From NCBI GenBank assembly GCA_012719125.1, contig JAAYAY010000028.1, positions 1-64,000 on the forward strand: a DNA stretch of 64,000 nt, written 5' to 3'. The notes under the pieces were generated by a model. That model was not told the origin of the DNA, ran no database searches, and saw nothing but the letters and a program-made list of their open reading frames with translations. Source of the stretch: Planctomycetaceae bacterium. Its GTDB lineage: Bacteria > Planctomycetota > Planctomycetia > Pirellulales > Thermoguttaceae. A program made the translations under genes and the position numbers. Numbering within the stretch: position 1 is the first letter of the stretch; each line of letters begins with the position of its first letter. Shown piece after piece: positions 25,344 through 33,777 of the stretch.

Positions 25344-27236
25344 CTACCCCTCCCGGCTCTCAAGTTCTTCCCACCGTGCGTAGACCTCGGCCAGTTTCTG
25401 CTCCGCGGCCCTCAGTTCGTCGGCCCTCTTGACGATTTCGGCACGCTCTTGTTGGTAGAACCCGGGGATGCCCATCATGTCGTGGAGCCGCTGCTGCTCG
25501 GTTTCCAGCCGTTCGATCTCCTCGGGCAGTTTCTCCAGTTCGAGCCTCTCACCGTAGGTGAGCCGGCGAGTTTCATTGTGCTTGTGAGGCTTTTCCTGCT
25601 TGGGTTTCGCTGGCCTGCGAGGCTCCTCGGGTGTGGGGACCGCCGCCCGCTGGGCGAGCCAGTCGTCGTAGCCGCCCGCGTATTCGTGAACCCGGCCCTC
25701 GCCTTCGCAGACCAGTGTGCTGGTCACCACGTTATTGAGAAACTCGCGGTCGTGGCTCACCAGCAGCACGGTTCCCGAGTAGTCGAGCAGGATCTCTTCG
25801 AGCAGGTCGAGCGTTTCGGCGTCGAGGTCGTTCGTCGGTTCGTCCATCACGAGCACATTGGCCGGCTTGGCGAACAGCCGGGCCAGCAACAGCCGGTTCC
25901 GCTCGCCGCCTGAAAGCTGCTTGACGGGACTCTTGGCCCGGTCGGGTGTGAACAGGAAATCCTCCAGGTAACCGTAGACGTGTTTCTTCTTTCCGCCGAC
26001 CAGGACATGATCGCTGCCGTCGGCCAGGTTTTCGACCACCGACTGCTCCAGGTCGAGTTGCGCGTGCAGTTGGTCGAAGTAGGCGATCTGGAGTTTCGTT
26101 CCGTGCCGCACCGTGCCGTCGGTCGGCGCAAGTTCGCCCAGGATGACGCGGAGCAAGGTCGTCTTGCCGATCCCGTTGGGGCCGATGATGCCGATCCGAT
26201 CGCCGCGCATAACGAGCGTCGAAAGCTGGCGCACGATCGGACGATCCCCGTAGGCGAACGACACGTTCTTGAGTTGGGCAACGAGCCGGCCGGAGCGTTC
26301 CGCTTCCTGAACCTGCATCCTGGCAGTGCCTATCCGCTCGCGGCGATCGCTGTGCTGGCGGCGCATGTCGATCAATCGGCGCACTCGGCCTTCGTTGCGG
26401 GTCCGCCGCGCCATGATTCCCGTACGGATCCACTTCTCTTCCTGGGCCAGCTTCTTGTCGAACAGAGCCCGTTGGTCCGCCTCGGCCTTCAGGGCCGCTT
26501 CCTTCCGCTCGACGTACGTGTCGTAATCGCATTGCCATGACGTGAGCTTTCCGCGGTCGAGGTCCAGAATTCGCGTGGCCAGGCGGCGGAGGAACCGCCG
26601 ATCATGCGTCACGAAAATCAGGGTCTCCACCTGCTTAAGAAGGAACTCCTCCAGCCACTCGATGGTTTCGATGTCGAGGTGGTTCGTGGGTTCGTCGAGA
26701 AGCAACACGTCGGGATCTCGAACCAGGGCCTGGGCGAGCAGGACGCGCCGTTTCATACCGGCCGAGAGGGTGGAGACTTCGACGTCGGCGTCGAGCTGCA
26801 TCCGCGACAGGACCGCTTCCACCTGCTGCTGGATTCGCCAGCCGTCCGACAGTTCCAACTCGTGGCCGATCCTGTCGAGCCGGGCGTGGAGCGCTGGATC
26901 GTCCTTTGTGGCCAGTTGGGCACTGATCTGGTGAAACTCCGTCAGAAATTGGCCCTGCTCGGCCAGTCCCTCGGCAACGAGATCGTAGATCGTTCCGGCC
27001 AAATCATCCGGGACCTGCTGATCTACCAGGGCGGTGGTGACTCCTTGCCCGCGGCTGACCTCTCCGCTGTCGGCGGAGAGCTGGCCGTCGAGGATCCGCA
27101 TCAGCGTGGTCTTCCCTTCTCCATTTCGGCCGATCAGGCTGATCCGCTCACCGCGATCGACGGTAAGGTCCACCCCGTCCAGCAGGTGGGGACCGTTGAA
27201 TTGATGGTTGACGTTGCGAAGTTGGAGCAGAGCCAT
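25344..27236 (-). CDS. ABC-F family ATPase (Uup/EttA-like)
   Basis: 630 residues from ATG 27236 (AGGA upstream; a TTG two codons earlier is unlikely). It has two ABC cassettes: Walker A GRNGEGKTT (36-44) with signature LSAGMKRR, and Walker A GPNGIGKTT with signature LSGGERNR. Both carry LLLDEPTNHLD- or VMDEPTNDLD-type Walker B. A linker of charged helices joins them (the P-site tRNA interaction motif region), and a C-terminal coiled coil of about 80 residues rich in Glu resembles the Uup extension. There are no membrane segments. ABC-F proteins act on the ribosome or in DNA-repair-linked roles (Uup). Confidence 0.92.
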   Translation of the reverse strand: MALLQLRNVNHQFNGPHLLDGVDLTVDRGERISLIGRNGEGKTTLMRILDGQLSADSGEVSRGQGVTTALVDQQVPDDLAGTIYDLVAEGLAEQGQFLTEFHQISAQLATKDDPALHARLDRIGHELELSDGWRIQQQVEAVLSRMQLDADVEVSTLSAGMKRRVLLAQALVRDPDVLLLDEPTNHLDIETIEWLEEFLLKQVETLIFVTHDRRFLRRLATRILDLDRGKLTSWQCDYDTYVERKEAALKAEADQRALFDKKLAQEEKWIRTGIMARRTRNEGRVRRLIDMRRQHSDRRERIGTARMQVQEAERSGRLVAQLKNVSFAYGDRPIVRQLSTLVMRGDRIGIIGPNGIGKTTLLRVILGELAPTDGTVRHGTKLQIAYFDQLHAQLDLEQSVVENLADGSDHVLVGGKKKHVYGYLEDFLFTPDRAKSPVKQLSGGERNRLLLARLFAKPANVLVMDEPTNDLDAETLDLLEEILLDYSGTVLLVSHDREFLNNVVTSTLVCEGEGRVHEYAGGYDDWLAQRAAVPTPEEPRRPAKPKQEKPHKHNETRRLTYGERLELEKLPEEIERLETEQQRLHDMMGIPGFYQQERAEIVKRADELRAAEQKLAEVYARWEELESREG

Positions 27237-27841
27237 ACGCAATTCCTGGTGTGAGTCGGCCGGACGAGCACTTCAGCAGACAGACTCGCACGCACATTGT
27301 AAACGGGTCGGTCGACCATCAGCGTATACGCCAGGGACACCGTCGGCAGGCACAGAACCGGGTTTCAAATTTCCTGAATTGTGCAAATTTCCCATTCCAA
27401 CAAAGACCGCAGGTTTGTTATTGGTGGTCCTGGAATTGACGGGCGAAGCTGGCAAAAATACTCCGATAGTCAGAAGTTATACGGCCATTCCTGATTTCGC
27501 CGAACATGTTTGGGCACGGTTTGCGCAGCGAGTGTTCCACGCAGTGAAGTGGGAAATCAGGGAGACTCGGAAGCATGTCTCCCCTAGAAGGGGAGTTCTG
27601 CGGTTGGTCGTGACACCGATTGAACAGATGCGTACAATCGTGGAACTGCGTCTCATCTCCCTTGCTACGGGGAGTGTGCTCGTTCGCCAACCGGCAAGGA
27701 TTGCCGGGCGGAAAGGATAGCAGACCGTCAGCAGGATCAGGCCGTGTGGAAGTGCGACGAGATCGTTCAATCTTGGGACTTCCGCAAGGTTCTCGTACTC
27801 TCTGACGGGGATACCGACGACTGAAAAAGAAGGCATAAGAA
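27237..27841. other. Divergent intergenic region upstream of the E1 gene
   Basis: 605 bp with no supported gene. TTGACG (27436-27441 region) may be a -35 with a weak -10. Open frames on either strand here lack ribosome binding sites and family similarity. The GAAGG just before 27842 is a possible ribosome binding site for the E1 gene. Confidence 0.45.
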
Positions 27842-29989
27842 GTGGCTTCCAATCAAACGACTCGTCAGTTCTCAAACAAGTCCATGGCCTCGTTCGGACC
27901 CAGCCAAGGTTCGTCAAGGCCCTCCGAGGGGGAGGGAGCGGTGGCCGTGGCTCGGACGCATGCCATCACGGCACTCACCGACGGACGGTATCCGAACCGG
28001 CTGGATCGAGAAGCTTTCTACCCCGTGGCCTATCGGTGGATGTACTATTCCCGCCGGATGGACGAACGGCTTTTCGAGCTTTTCCAGAAGGGGTATGCCA
28101 AGGGGACGGTAACGACCGGAATTGGCAACGAGGCAACCTCGGTCGGGATGACGATGCCGCTCCGTAGCGGGCAGGACGTGGTTTCGGTAATGCATCGCGA
28201 CCTGGCGTCGCATCTGATCCTTGGGGCTGAACCCTACGATCTGTTCTGCCAGTACTTCGCCAACGCGGAAAGCCCCACGCACGCTCGGGAGGGCAATTGC
28301 CACCACGGCGACGCCGCGATGCGCCGCTTTCCGATGATCAGCCATCTGGGAAAGATGCTGAGCCTCGTGGTGGGCGGGACCTGGGCCGCCCGCCGATCCG
28401 GTGAGTCGGTGTTTGGCCTGACGGTGGTCGGCGACGGCGGTACGAGCACCGGAGAGTTTCACGAATCGATCAATCTGGCCTCCGTGTTGGGGGTGCCGGT
28501 GATCTTCGTGATCGAGAACAATCACTACGCGTTTTCGACGCCCACGCGCGCGCAGTTTCGCTGTGCCCGTCTGTCGGACCGGGCCGCTGGCTACGCCATC
28601 GAAGGCAAGACGATCGACGGCACAGACCCCTGGCTGGTCTATTCGACGATCTACGATTGCCTGGAAGAAATGGCGGACGACTCGGCTCCGAGGATCATCG
28701 AGTGCGACACGCTGCGCCTGCAAGGACACGCGGCATACGACAAAGCCGGCTATGTCGATCCAAAGCAGTTGGAGATCTGGAAACGCCGCGACCCGTTGCC
28801 CCGAACTCGCAGCGAATTGGCCGATGTCTGCGGGTTGGACGAGTCGGCAATCGCAGCCATCGAGAGCGGCGTCGATGAGATCATCGAGGCAGCGGTAAAA
28901 CGTGCGCTCGCGGTGGGACGGCCTTCTCCCACGACCCATCCGATGAGCGCGTATGCCAAGGGTGGAGCAATACGGGTCCCGGCCTGCCAGGCCAAGCGCG
29001 TCAAGAATGGGGATGCGGTCAATCGCGCCTTGGACTACCTGCTCGAACAGGATCGGCGGGCCGTGTTGCTCGGACTCGATATTGGAGTGTACGGCTCGGC
29101 CTTCAAGACGTGCAAAGGCTTGATCGACCGGCACGGGCCGGATCGGGTGATCGACATGCCCATTTGCGAATCGGCCGGGATCGGGTTCTGCCTGGGAGCC
29201 AGCCAGGTGGGCGTTCGTCCCATCTACGAGTTCCAGTTCTCCGATTTCTCCACCGAAGCCTGCACCCAGGTCGGCCTGAACAGCGGCACGTGGTTCTTCC
29301 GATCGGGCCAACCGGCACCCCTGCTGTTGCGGCTTCCGTGCGGTGGCGGGTTAACCATGGGCGCCTTTCATTCGGGCGAGTTTGAAGGACTCTGGTCGCG
29401 ATTTCCCGGCCTGAAGTTGCTCTATCCGGCGACGGCTCAGGAGACGTTCGAGGCCCTGGTTGCCGGGTATCACGACCCGAACCCATGCCTCGTGCTCGAG
29501 CACAAACTCCTCTATTGGAGCAAGAGCGGCGACATCGATTTTGACGGAGACCTGGCCCGCGTCTGGCGCAGCCGAACCTACCGCAATGGGAACGAACTCA
29601 CCGTAGTGGCTTACGGAGCCATGGTCCACGAGTGCCTGCGAGCAGCCGATCAGACGCGACGAAGCGTTGAAATCATCAATCCTTTCGTGCTTCACCCCTT
29701 GGATATCGCGCCGATCGTCAGTTCGGTAAAGAAGACGGGACGTCTCCTCGTCGTCCAGGAGAGCGGCGAAACCCAGGGACTCGGCAACCGCATCATTTCC
29801 CTGGTCGCTCGTGGATGCCACGACGCCCTGAAGACCCCGCCTCAACTCATCTCATCCCCCGATCTGCCGATACCATTTGCCCCCGAGTTGGAGGGGTACA
29901 CGCGACCTGCCTGGGAACGTATTGCTCTTGTCATCGAACAGGCATGTCGCCAGAACGCATCGGGTGACGGAAAGCGAGCTATGCACTAG
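27842..29989 (+). CDS. Fused alpha-beta E1 component of a 2-oxoacid dehydrogenase (TPP-dependent)
   Basis: 715 residues, GTG start at 27842 (ATG 27884 is possible). Residues 45-360 are an E1-alpha domain with the TPP motif: GDGG (197-200) through ENN (225-227) in VVGDGGTSTGEFHES and FVIENNHYAFSTP. Residues 388-700 are an E1-beta domain (PICESAGIGFCLGASQVG; EFQFSDFSTEACTQ; VLEHKLLYW). Such E1s decarboxylate pyruvate or branched-chain 2-oxoacids and acylate a lipoyl domain. Normally E2 and E3 genes follow; here the next gene is a lipoyl-KAS III fusion 161 bp downstream. Substrate choice cannot be read from sequence. Confidence 0.9.
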   Translation: MASNQTTRQFSNKSMASFGPSQGSSRPSEGEGAVAVARTHAITALTDGRYPNRLDREAFYPVAYRWMYYSRRMDERLFELFQKGYAKGTVTTGIGNEATSVGMTMPLRSGQDVVSVMHRDLASHLILGAEPYDLFCQYFANAESPTHAREGNCHHGDAAMRRFPMISHLGKMLSLVVGGTWAARRSGESVFGLTVVGDGGTSTGEFHESINLASVLGVPVIFVIENNHYAFSTPTRAQFRCARLSDRAAGYAIEGKTIDGTDPWLVYSTIYDCLEEMADDSAPRIIECDTLRLQGHAAYDKAGYVDPKQLEIWKRRDPLPRTRSELADVCGLDESAIAAIESGVDEIIEAAVKRALAVGRPSPTTHPMSAYAKGGAIRVPACQAKRVKNGDAVNRALDYLLEQDRRAVLLGLDIGVYGSAFKTCKGLIDRHGPDRVIDMPICESAGIGFCLGASQVGVRPIYEFQFSDFSTEACTQVGLNSGTWFFRSGQPAPLLLRLPCGGGLTMGAFHSGEFEGLWSRFPGLKLLYPATAQETFEALVAGYHDPNPCLVLEHKLLYWSKSGDIDFDGDLARVWRSRTYRNGNELTVVAYGAMVHECLRAADQTRRSVEIINPFVLHPLDIAPIVSSVKKTGRLLVVQESGETQGLGNRIISLVARGCHDALKTPPQLISSPDLPIPFAPELEGYTRPAWERIALVIEQACRQNASGDGKRAMH

Positions 29990-30150
29990 AATGCGTTGTT
30001 CCGATGCTCTGTCTCGCGGGAGACCCTCGGGCAATGTCATGGTGCTTCCCCGGTCGTGGTCATTGACGGGAAGCATTGGCTGTGGGCGTCCGTTTGACGC
30101 CGGCGCAACCGAGTTGATCAAGCGATTTCCTTCTGATTCGAGCCAAGTTA

Positions 30151-31476
30151 ATGCCCGCTGATGCTTTCCATATTCTGTTGCCGCTTCCGGCCCAGGGCGC
30201 TGCTGAAACCGAGGCTACCATTGTGAAGTGGCAAGTCGCGCCCGGGGACACCTTTCGTCGGGGGCAGGTCCTCGCCCAGGTGGATAGCGCCAAATCGGTT
30301 TTTGACTTCGAGGCCCCTTGTGACGGCGTCGTTGTCAGGATTCTGCACGGCGCCGCGGAAATCGTATCGTACGAGGTCCCTGTCGTTGAAATCGAGACGT
30401 CGGATCCCGCGATGCGTGACTGGATTCCGCCGGCCCCGATAGCGGCAGATCATGGAGGAATCGGAACCCTTGAGGACGCGGCTCCCACCCCTGTGCCGCT
30501 TGCGGGGGCATCGGTCTGTTCGATCATCGGCCTTGGTGCGTGCCTGCCCGCTCGGATCGTCTCCAACGCGGAACTCATCCAGGGCTTCCCCGATCTTTCC
30601 GCAGACTACATCCAGCAAGTCACCGGAGTGATGCAGCGGCATTGGGTGGCTGCCGACGAGAAGCCCTCCGACCTGGCATACGGAGCGTCGATGGAAGCGA
30701 TGCTCGACGCGGGAGTCAACCCCGAAGATATCGACGCACTGATCCTGGCCACGTGGACGCCCGACATGGCGACCCCTTCGACAGCCTGTATCCTTCAACA
30801 GCGGCTGGGTTTGCGTCCGGTCCCGGCGTTCGATCTGAATGCCGCTTGTTCCGGCTGGCTTTACGCGCTGTCGATGGCTCGCGCGATGATTGCGGCCGGC
30901 ATGGCCCGGAACGTCCTGGCTGTCGGCGTGGACGTCCAATCGCAAATCGTTGATCCTTCCGACTACACCACCTGTTTTCTCTTTGGCGACGGAGCGGGTG
31001 CGGCAGTCATTTCCGCCGGAAACACGGGCCACGAACTTCGGCATACACTGATCGGCGCCGATTCGAGCGGGCTCCTGTTGGCTCGCCGTGAGCAACCCGG
31101 CTATTCTGTTCCCAACGGCCAGGAGGGATTCGATCCCTGGGTCCGGATGGACGGCCAGGCGCTGTTTCGCTTCGCGGCCGGGGCGTTTGCTCGCCTGATC
31201 CGCGATGCGGCGGCTGCCAGCGGCTGGAACCTCGACGACGTCCGCTGGGTTGTGCCCCATCAAGCCAACGCCAGGATTCTCAGGGCGGCGGCCAAACGCT
31301 GCGGCGTTCCCTTCGATCGCGTCTTCGTCAACGTCGATCGTGTCGGCAATACCTCCAGTGCCAGCATTCCGATTGCGCTGGCGGAGATGCAAGACCGGAT
31401 TCAACCGGGCGACAAGCTGATCCTCTGTTCGGTCGGCGCCGGAATCACGACCGGCGTGGTGACGATCGAGTGGTAG
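30151..31476 (+). CDS. Lipoyl domain fused to a KAS III (FabH-like) condensing enzyme
   Basis: 441 residues from ATG 30151. Residues 1-82 form a biotinyl/lipoyl domain with the modified-lysine motif VDSAKSVFDFEAP (Lys48); DSAKS favours lipoyl over biotin (which has MKM). After a linker rich in Pro/Ala (83-120), residues 122-441 form a thiolase-fold KAS III: Cys233 in NAACSGWLYAL, His370 in VPHQANARI, Asn400 in GNTSSASIP, an intact Cys-His-Asn triad for Claisen condensation, plus FGDGAGA. Fusion of these two domains is not a standard architecture that I know. With the E1 gene upstream it implies acyl transfer from E1 to lipoate to ketosynthase. This last step is inference. Confidence 0.9.
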   Translation: MPADAFHILLPLPAQGAAETEATIVKWQVAPGDTFRRGQVLAQVDSAKSVFDFEAPCDGVVVRILHGAAEIVSYEVPVVEIETSDPAMRDWIPPAPIAADHGGIGTLEDAAPTPVPLAGASVCSIIGLGACLPARIVSNAELIQGFPDLSADYIQQVTGVMQRHWVAADEKPSDLAYGASMEAMLDAGVNPEDIDALILATWTPDMATPSTACILQQRLGLRPVPAFDLNAACSGWLYALSMARAMIAAGMARNVLAVGVDVQSQIVDPSDYTTCFLFGDGAGAAVISAGNTGHELRHTLIGADSSGLLLARREQPGYSVPNGQEGFDPWVRMDGQALFRFAAGAFARLIRDAAAASGWNLDDVRWVVPHQANARILRAAAKRCGVPFDRVFVNVDRVGNTSSASIPIALAEMQDRIQPGDKLILCSVGAGITTGVVTIEW

Positions 31477-31855
31477 CAACTCGATCGCGTAGCCTTCTCG
31501 GCGTTCTCGCAACGCTATTCTCACGCTTGTTCTGATTCGCGATTCTGCTGGAATATTTCACAGAACCCTCATGCGGGGGTGTTGATTTTGGCCCGGGCAG
31601 GGAGAAAATGAACGGGTTAGGTAAGAGGGCAAGAAGAAGCTGACAGTTCGATCTTCGGTGGCAGGGCAACGCCCACTTGCTAGGGTGGGCGAGGAGAAAC
31701 GTGAGAAGAGATGGAGCAAGCGAACTGAGCTGGCTTATTCTCGCGATTTTGCTGCGCACCCGGCCTTTCCTGGAGGATCGAGCTGGAAGTCTTATTTGTC
31801 CGCATTGCCGATTGACGTTTCAGTTCTTCCCAACGGATCCAAGGAGGACCCACCA
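31477..31855. other. Leader region of the YTV-type gene
   Basis: 379 bp without a gene. GCCCACTTGCTAGGGTGGGC (about 31671-31690) is an imperfect hairpin sharing the AGGGTGGGC text with the REP units at 291-368. A strong AAGGAGG (31841-31847) precedes the next start. Confidence 0.5.
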
Positions 31856-32947
31856 ATGTCTCGCATGTTTTCGCTCACCTTTGCTCTGCTCCTATCATTG
31901 GTGACGGCTGGAGCGGCCTGGGCCGGCCAATGCGGATCGACCTGTCGTCCGGCCACCTGTCGTCCAGCCACCTGTGCGCCGGCGACCTGTGCACCGGCCA
32001 CTTGTGCGCCGGCCACCTGTGCGCCCGCCACGTGTGGGCCGACCTACGTCACGAAGACGATTTGCGTTCCGACGTGGGTCATGGAAACTCGCACCGTCGA
32101 CGTGATCGAGTGCACCCTTGAGGAGCGTCAGAGGACGTGCACGGTTTACCGACGTGTCCCCGAGATGAAGACCATCCAGACCCAGTGCACCGTGATGGTG
32201 CCCCAGACGCAGACCAAGACCTGCCATTACACCGTATGCACGCCCGTGTGGAAGGACGTTGAGCAGACCTACACGGTCATGGTACCTCACCAAGAGACCC
32301 GCCAGTGCACTCGCAAGGTGTGCAAGATGGAACAGGTCACCGAGAAGCGTACCGTGTGTAAGGACAAGGGCCAATGGGAAGAGCAGGTGGTGGAGGTTCC
32401 GTGCACCTCGAAGAGCTACCGTCGCTGCCGGGCCCGGCGTAGTTGCTGCGCCCCGGCGACTTGCGACACAGGCTGCGGATCGGGATGCGGCGGCAGCAGT
32501 TGCTGCAACACCGTGACCTGCACGAAGCGGGTGTGGGTGCCCAACATCGTCCAGGAAGAGATCGAAGTGACCTGCTGCAGGCCGGTCCTCGTCGAAGAGC
32601 CGTACGAGTATACGGTCACCGTGTGCAAGCCGGAGACGCGGACCCGCACGGTCAAGGTGTGCGAGTACGTGAAAGAAGCGAGAACGCGGGAAGTGCAGTT
32701 CACCGTGTGCGTGCCGCAGCAGAAGACCGTCACACGCCAGGTGTGCGTGGTCAATTGCGTCCCCGAACAGAGAGTGGTGACGTACCGAGTCCAGGTGCCG
32801 CACCGGGTCCAGAAGCAAGTCCAGGTTCGCGTGTGCAAGATGGTCCAGAAGACCGTGCAGGTGCCCTGCTGCCCGACGCGTCCGCGTTGTTGCGTACGCC
32901 CCGCCCGAAGCTACTGTCCAGCACCGGCGCCCAATTGCGGCTGCTGA
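31856..32947 (+). CDS. Cysteine-rich YTV-type secreted cell-wall protein
   Basis: 363 residues from ATG 31856, nine bases after AAGGAGG. Signal peptide MSRMFSLTFALLLSLVTAGAAWA. The mature protein starts with pentapeptide CRPAT/CAPAT repeats (DNA 31950-32030), then many Val/Thr/Cys-rich strands with TYTVMVP, YEYTVTV, EVQFTV and YRVQVPHRVQ. Repeated Cys spaced through every strand suggests extensive disulfide cross-linking. Known planctomycete relatives with YTV motifs were reported in the Rhodopirellula cell wall, so an envelope structural role is likely. Two strong terminators follow, consistent with high expression as a single unit. Confidence 0.85.
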   Translation: MSRMFSLTFALLLSLVTAGAAWAGQCGSTCRPATCRPATCAPATCAPATCAPATCAPATCGPTYVTKTICVPTWVMETRTVDVIECTLEERQRTCTVYRRVPEMKTIQTQCTVMVPQTQTKTCHYTVCTPVWKDVEQTYTVMVPHQETRQCTRKVCKMEQVTEKRTVCKDKGQWEEQVVEVPCTSKSYRRCRARRSCCAPATCDTGCGSGCGGSSCCNTVTCTKRVWVPNIVQEEIEVTCCRPVLVEEPYEYTVTVCKPETRTRTVKVCEYVKEARTREVQFTVCVPQQKTVTRQVCVVNCVPEQRVVTYRVQVPHRVQKQVQVRVCKMVQKTVQVPCCPTRPRCCVRPARSYCPAPAPNCGC

Positions 32948-32973
32948 ACATCCGGCACAACCGGCGCCTCGTT

Positions 32974-33000
32974 GAGCCTCTCCGCGCGGAGAGGCTCTTT
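32974..33000 (+). terminator. Rho-independent terminator after the YTV gene
   Basis: A perfect stem GAGCCTCTCCG / CGGAGAGGCTC (32974-32984 and 32987-32997) with a 2-nt loop is followed by TTT. It lies 27 bp after the stop codon. Confidence 0.85.
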
Positions 33001-33069
33001 GGAGGAACGAGGCGATCCGAGCCGGTTTCGATAGTCGGTTGTTACCGTAGCGTTTGGTCACGTGGAATG

Positions 33070-33105
33070 GGGCCGGGTCCCTCGAGGGCCCGGCCCGTTG
33101 TTTTT
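33070..33105 (+). terminator. Second Rho-independent terminator
   Basis: GGGCCGGG (33070-33077) pairs with CCCGGCCC (33089-33096), with a loop of 11 nt, then GTTG and a T5 run. A double terminator after the YTV gene suggests strong transcription there. Confidence 0.8.
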
Positions 33106-33128
33106 CTTGTTCCGAGCCCCGACTGAGC

Positions 33129-33261
33129 AGGAGAACAGCAAAGTCCTCTTGTGGCAAGAGAAGTAGCAGGCACTCTCCGAGCGCCGCTGGCAAGAGATCG
33201 GAATTTCCGGCAGTTCTTCGGACGGCACGGCGGAGCGTGCCTGCTACTTTGCAGTTCCCCT
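33129..33261 (-). mobile_element. Palindromic MITE/REPIN-like element, 133 bp, inverted copy
   Basis: Same family as 5412-5734, in the opposite orientation. Terminal repeats are AGGAGAACAGCAAAG (33129-33143) and CTTTGCAGTTCCCCT (33247-33261). Length is exactly 133 bp with a single 38-bp unit. It lies between the second terminator of the YTV gene and the cupin gene. Confidence 0.85.
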
Positions 33262-33353
33262 GCCCGAGCGAGCCTCCTGTTTGCCGCACCGTCCGCTGGA
33301 GGCTATGATCGGTTGTAGTTCAGTTCACGGCGTATGCAGGGCGAAGGAAACCG

Positions 33354-33716
33354 ATGTCTGCCGGCGAAACACGTTATCGCGTGATCCATTTCGACGATGT
33401 CAAGGGCGTTACGTGCCCCTGCGGGACGGCCCGCCGTGCCTTTGCCGACGTTGCCGAGTCCCCCGGAACTGTCCACCGAACCGAAATCACGGCCGACGCC
33501 AAGCTCCATTTCCATCGCCGGCTCACCGAGACGTACTACATCCTCGAAAGTGAAGACAATGCAGCGATGGAACTCGACGGACGGAGGGTCCCGGTTCGCC
33601 AAGGGACGTGCATCCTGATTCCGCCCGGCGTCGCCCACCGGGCCGTCGGCCGAATGACAGTCCTCATCATGGTCGTGCCCAAATTCGATCCCGAGGACGA
33701 GGTGCTTGTCGAATAG
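33354..33716 (+). CDS. Small cupin-domain protein
   Basis: 120 residues from ATG 33354 (AAGGA five bases upstream). A single-domain cupin: HFHRRLTETYYILES carries the first metal-binding His/Glu set and PPGVAHRAVG the second. Such cupins bind a metal and may be sugar isomerases, dioxygenases or ligand-binding proteins. No extra domain, signal peptide or DNA-binding region is visible, so the function cannot be specified. It is preceded by the palindromic element and followed by a PQQ-propeller gene with a 61-bp gap. Confidence 0.85.
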   Translation: MSAGETRYRVIHFDDVKGVTCPCGTARRAFADVAESPGTVHRTEITADAKLHFHRRLTETYYILESEDNAAMELDGRRVPVRQGTCILIPPGVAHRAVGRMTVLIMVVPKFDPEDEVLVE

Positions 33717-33777
33717 AAGCCCGCAGGCTGGAAGGCTGTGAGACGCTAACGGACCCTGCTTGTTGATAGACCACCGC

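Noticed and set aside
27477-27917. A 146-codon minus-strand frame upstream of the E1 gene
   Set aside because: It overlaps the E1 start, has no ribosome binding site and no recognisable similarity.
28000-31476. A plain pyruvate dehydrogenase operon plus an unrelated fabH
   Set aside because: No E2 catalytic domain and no E3 are present, and the lipoyl domain is part of the KAS III protein itself.
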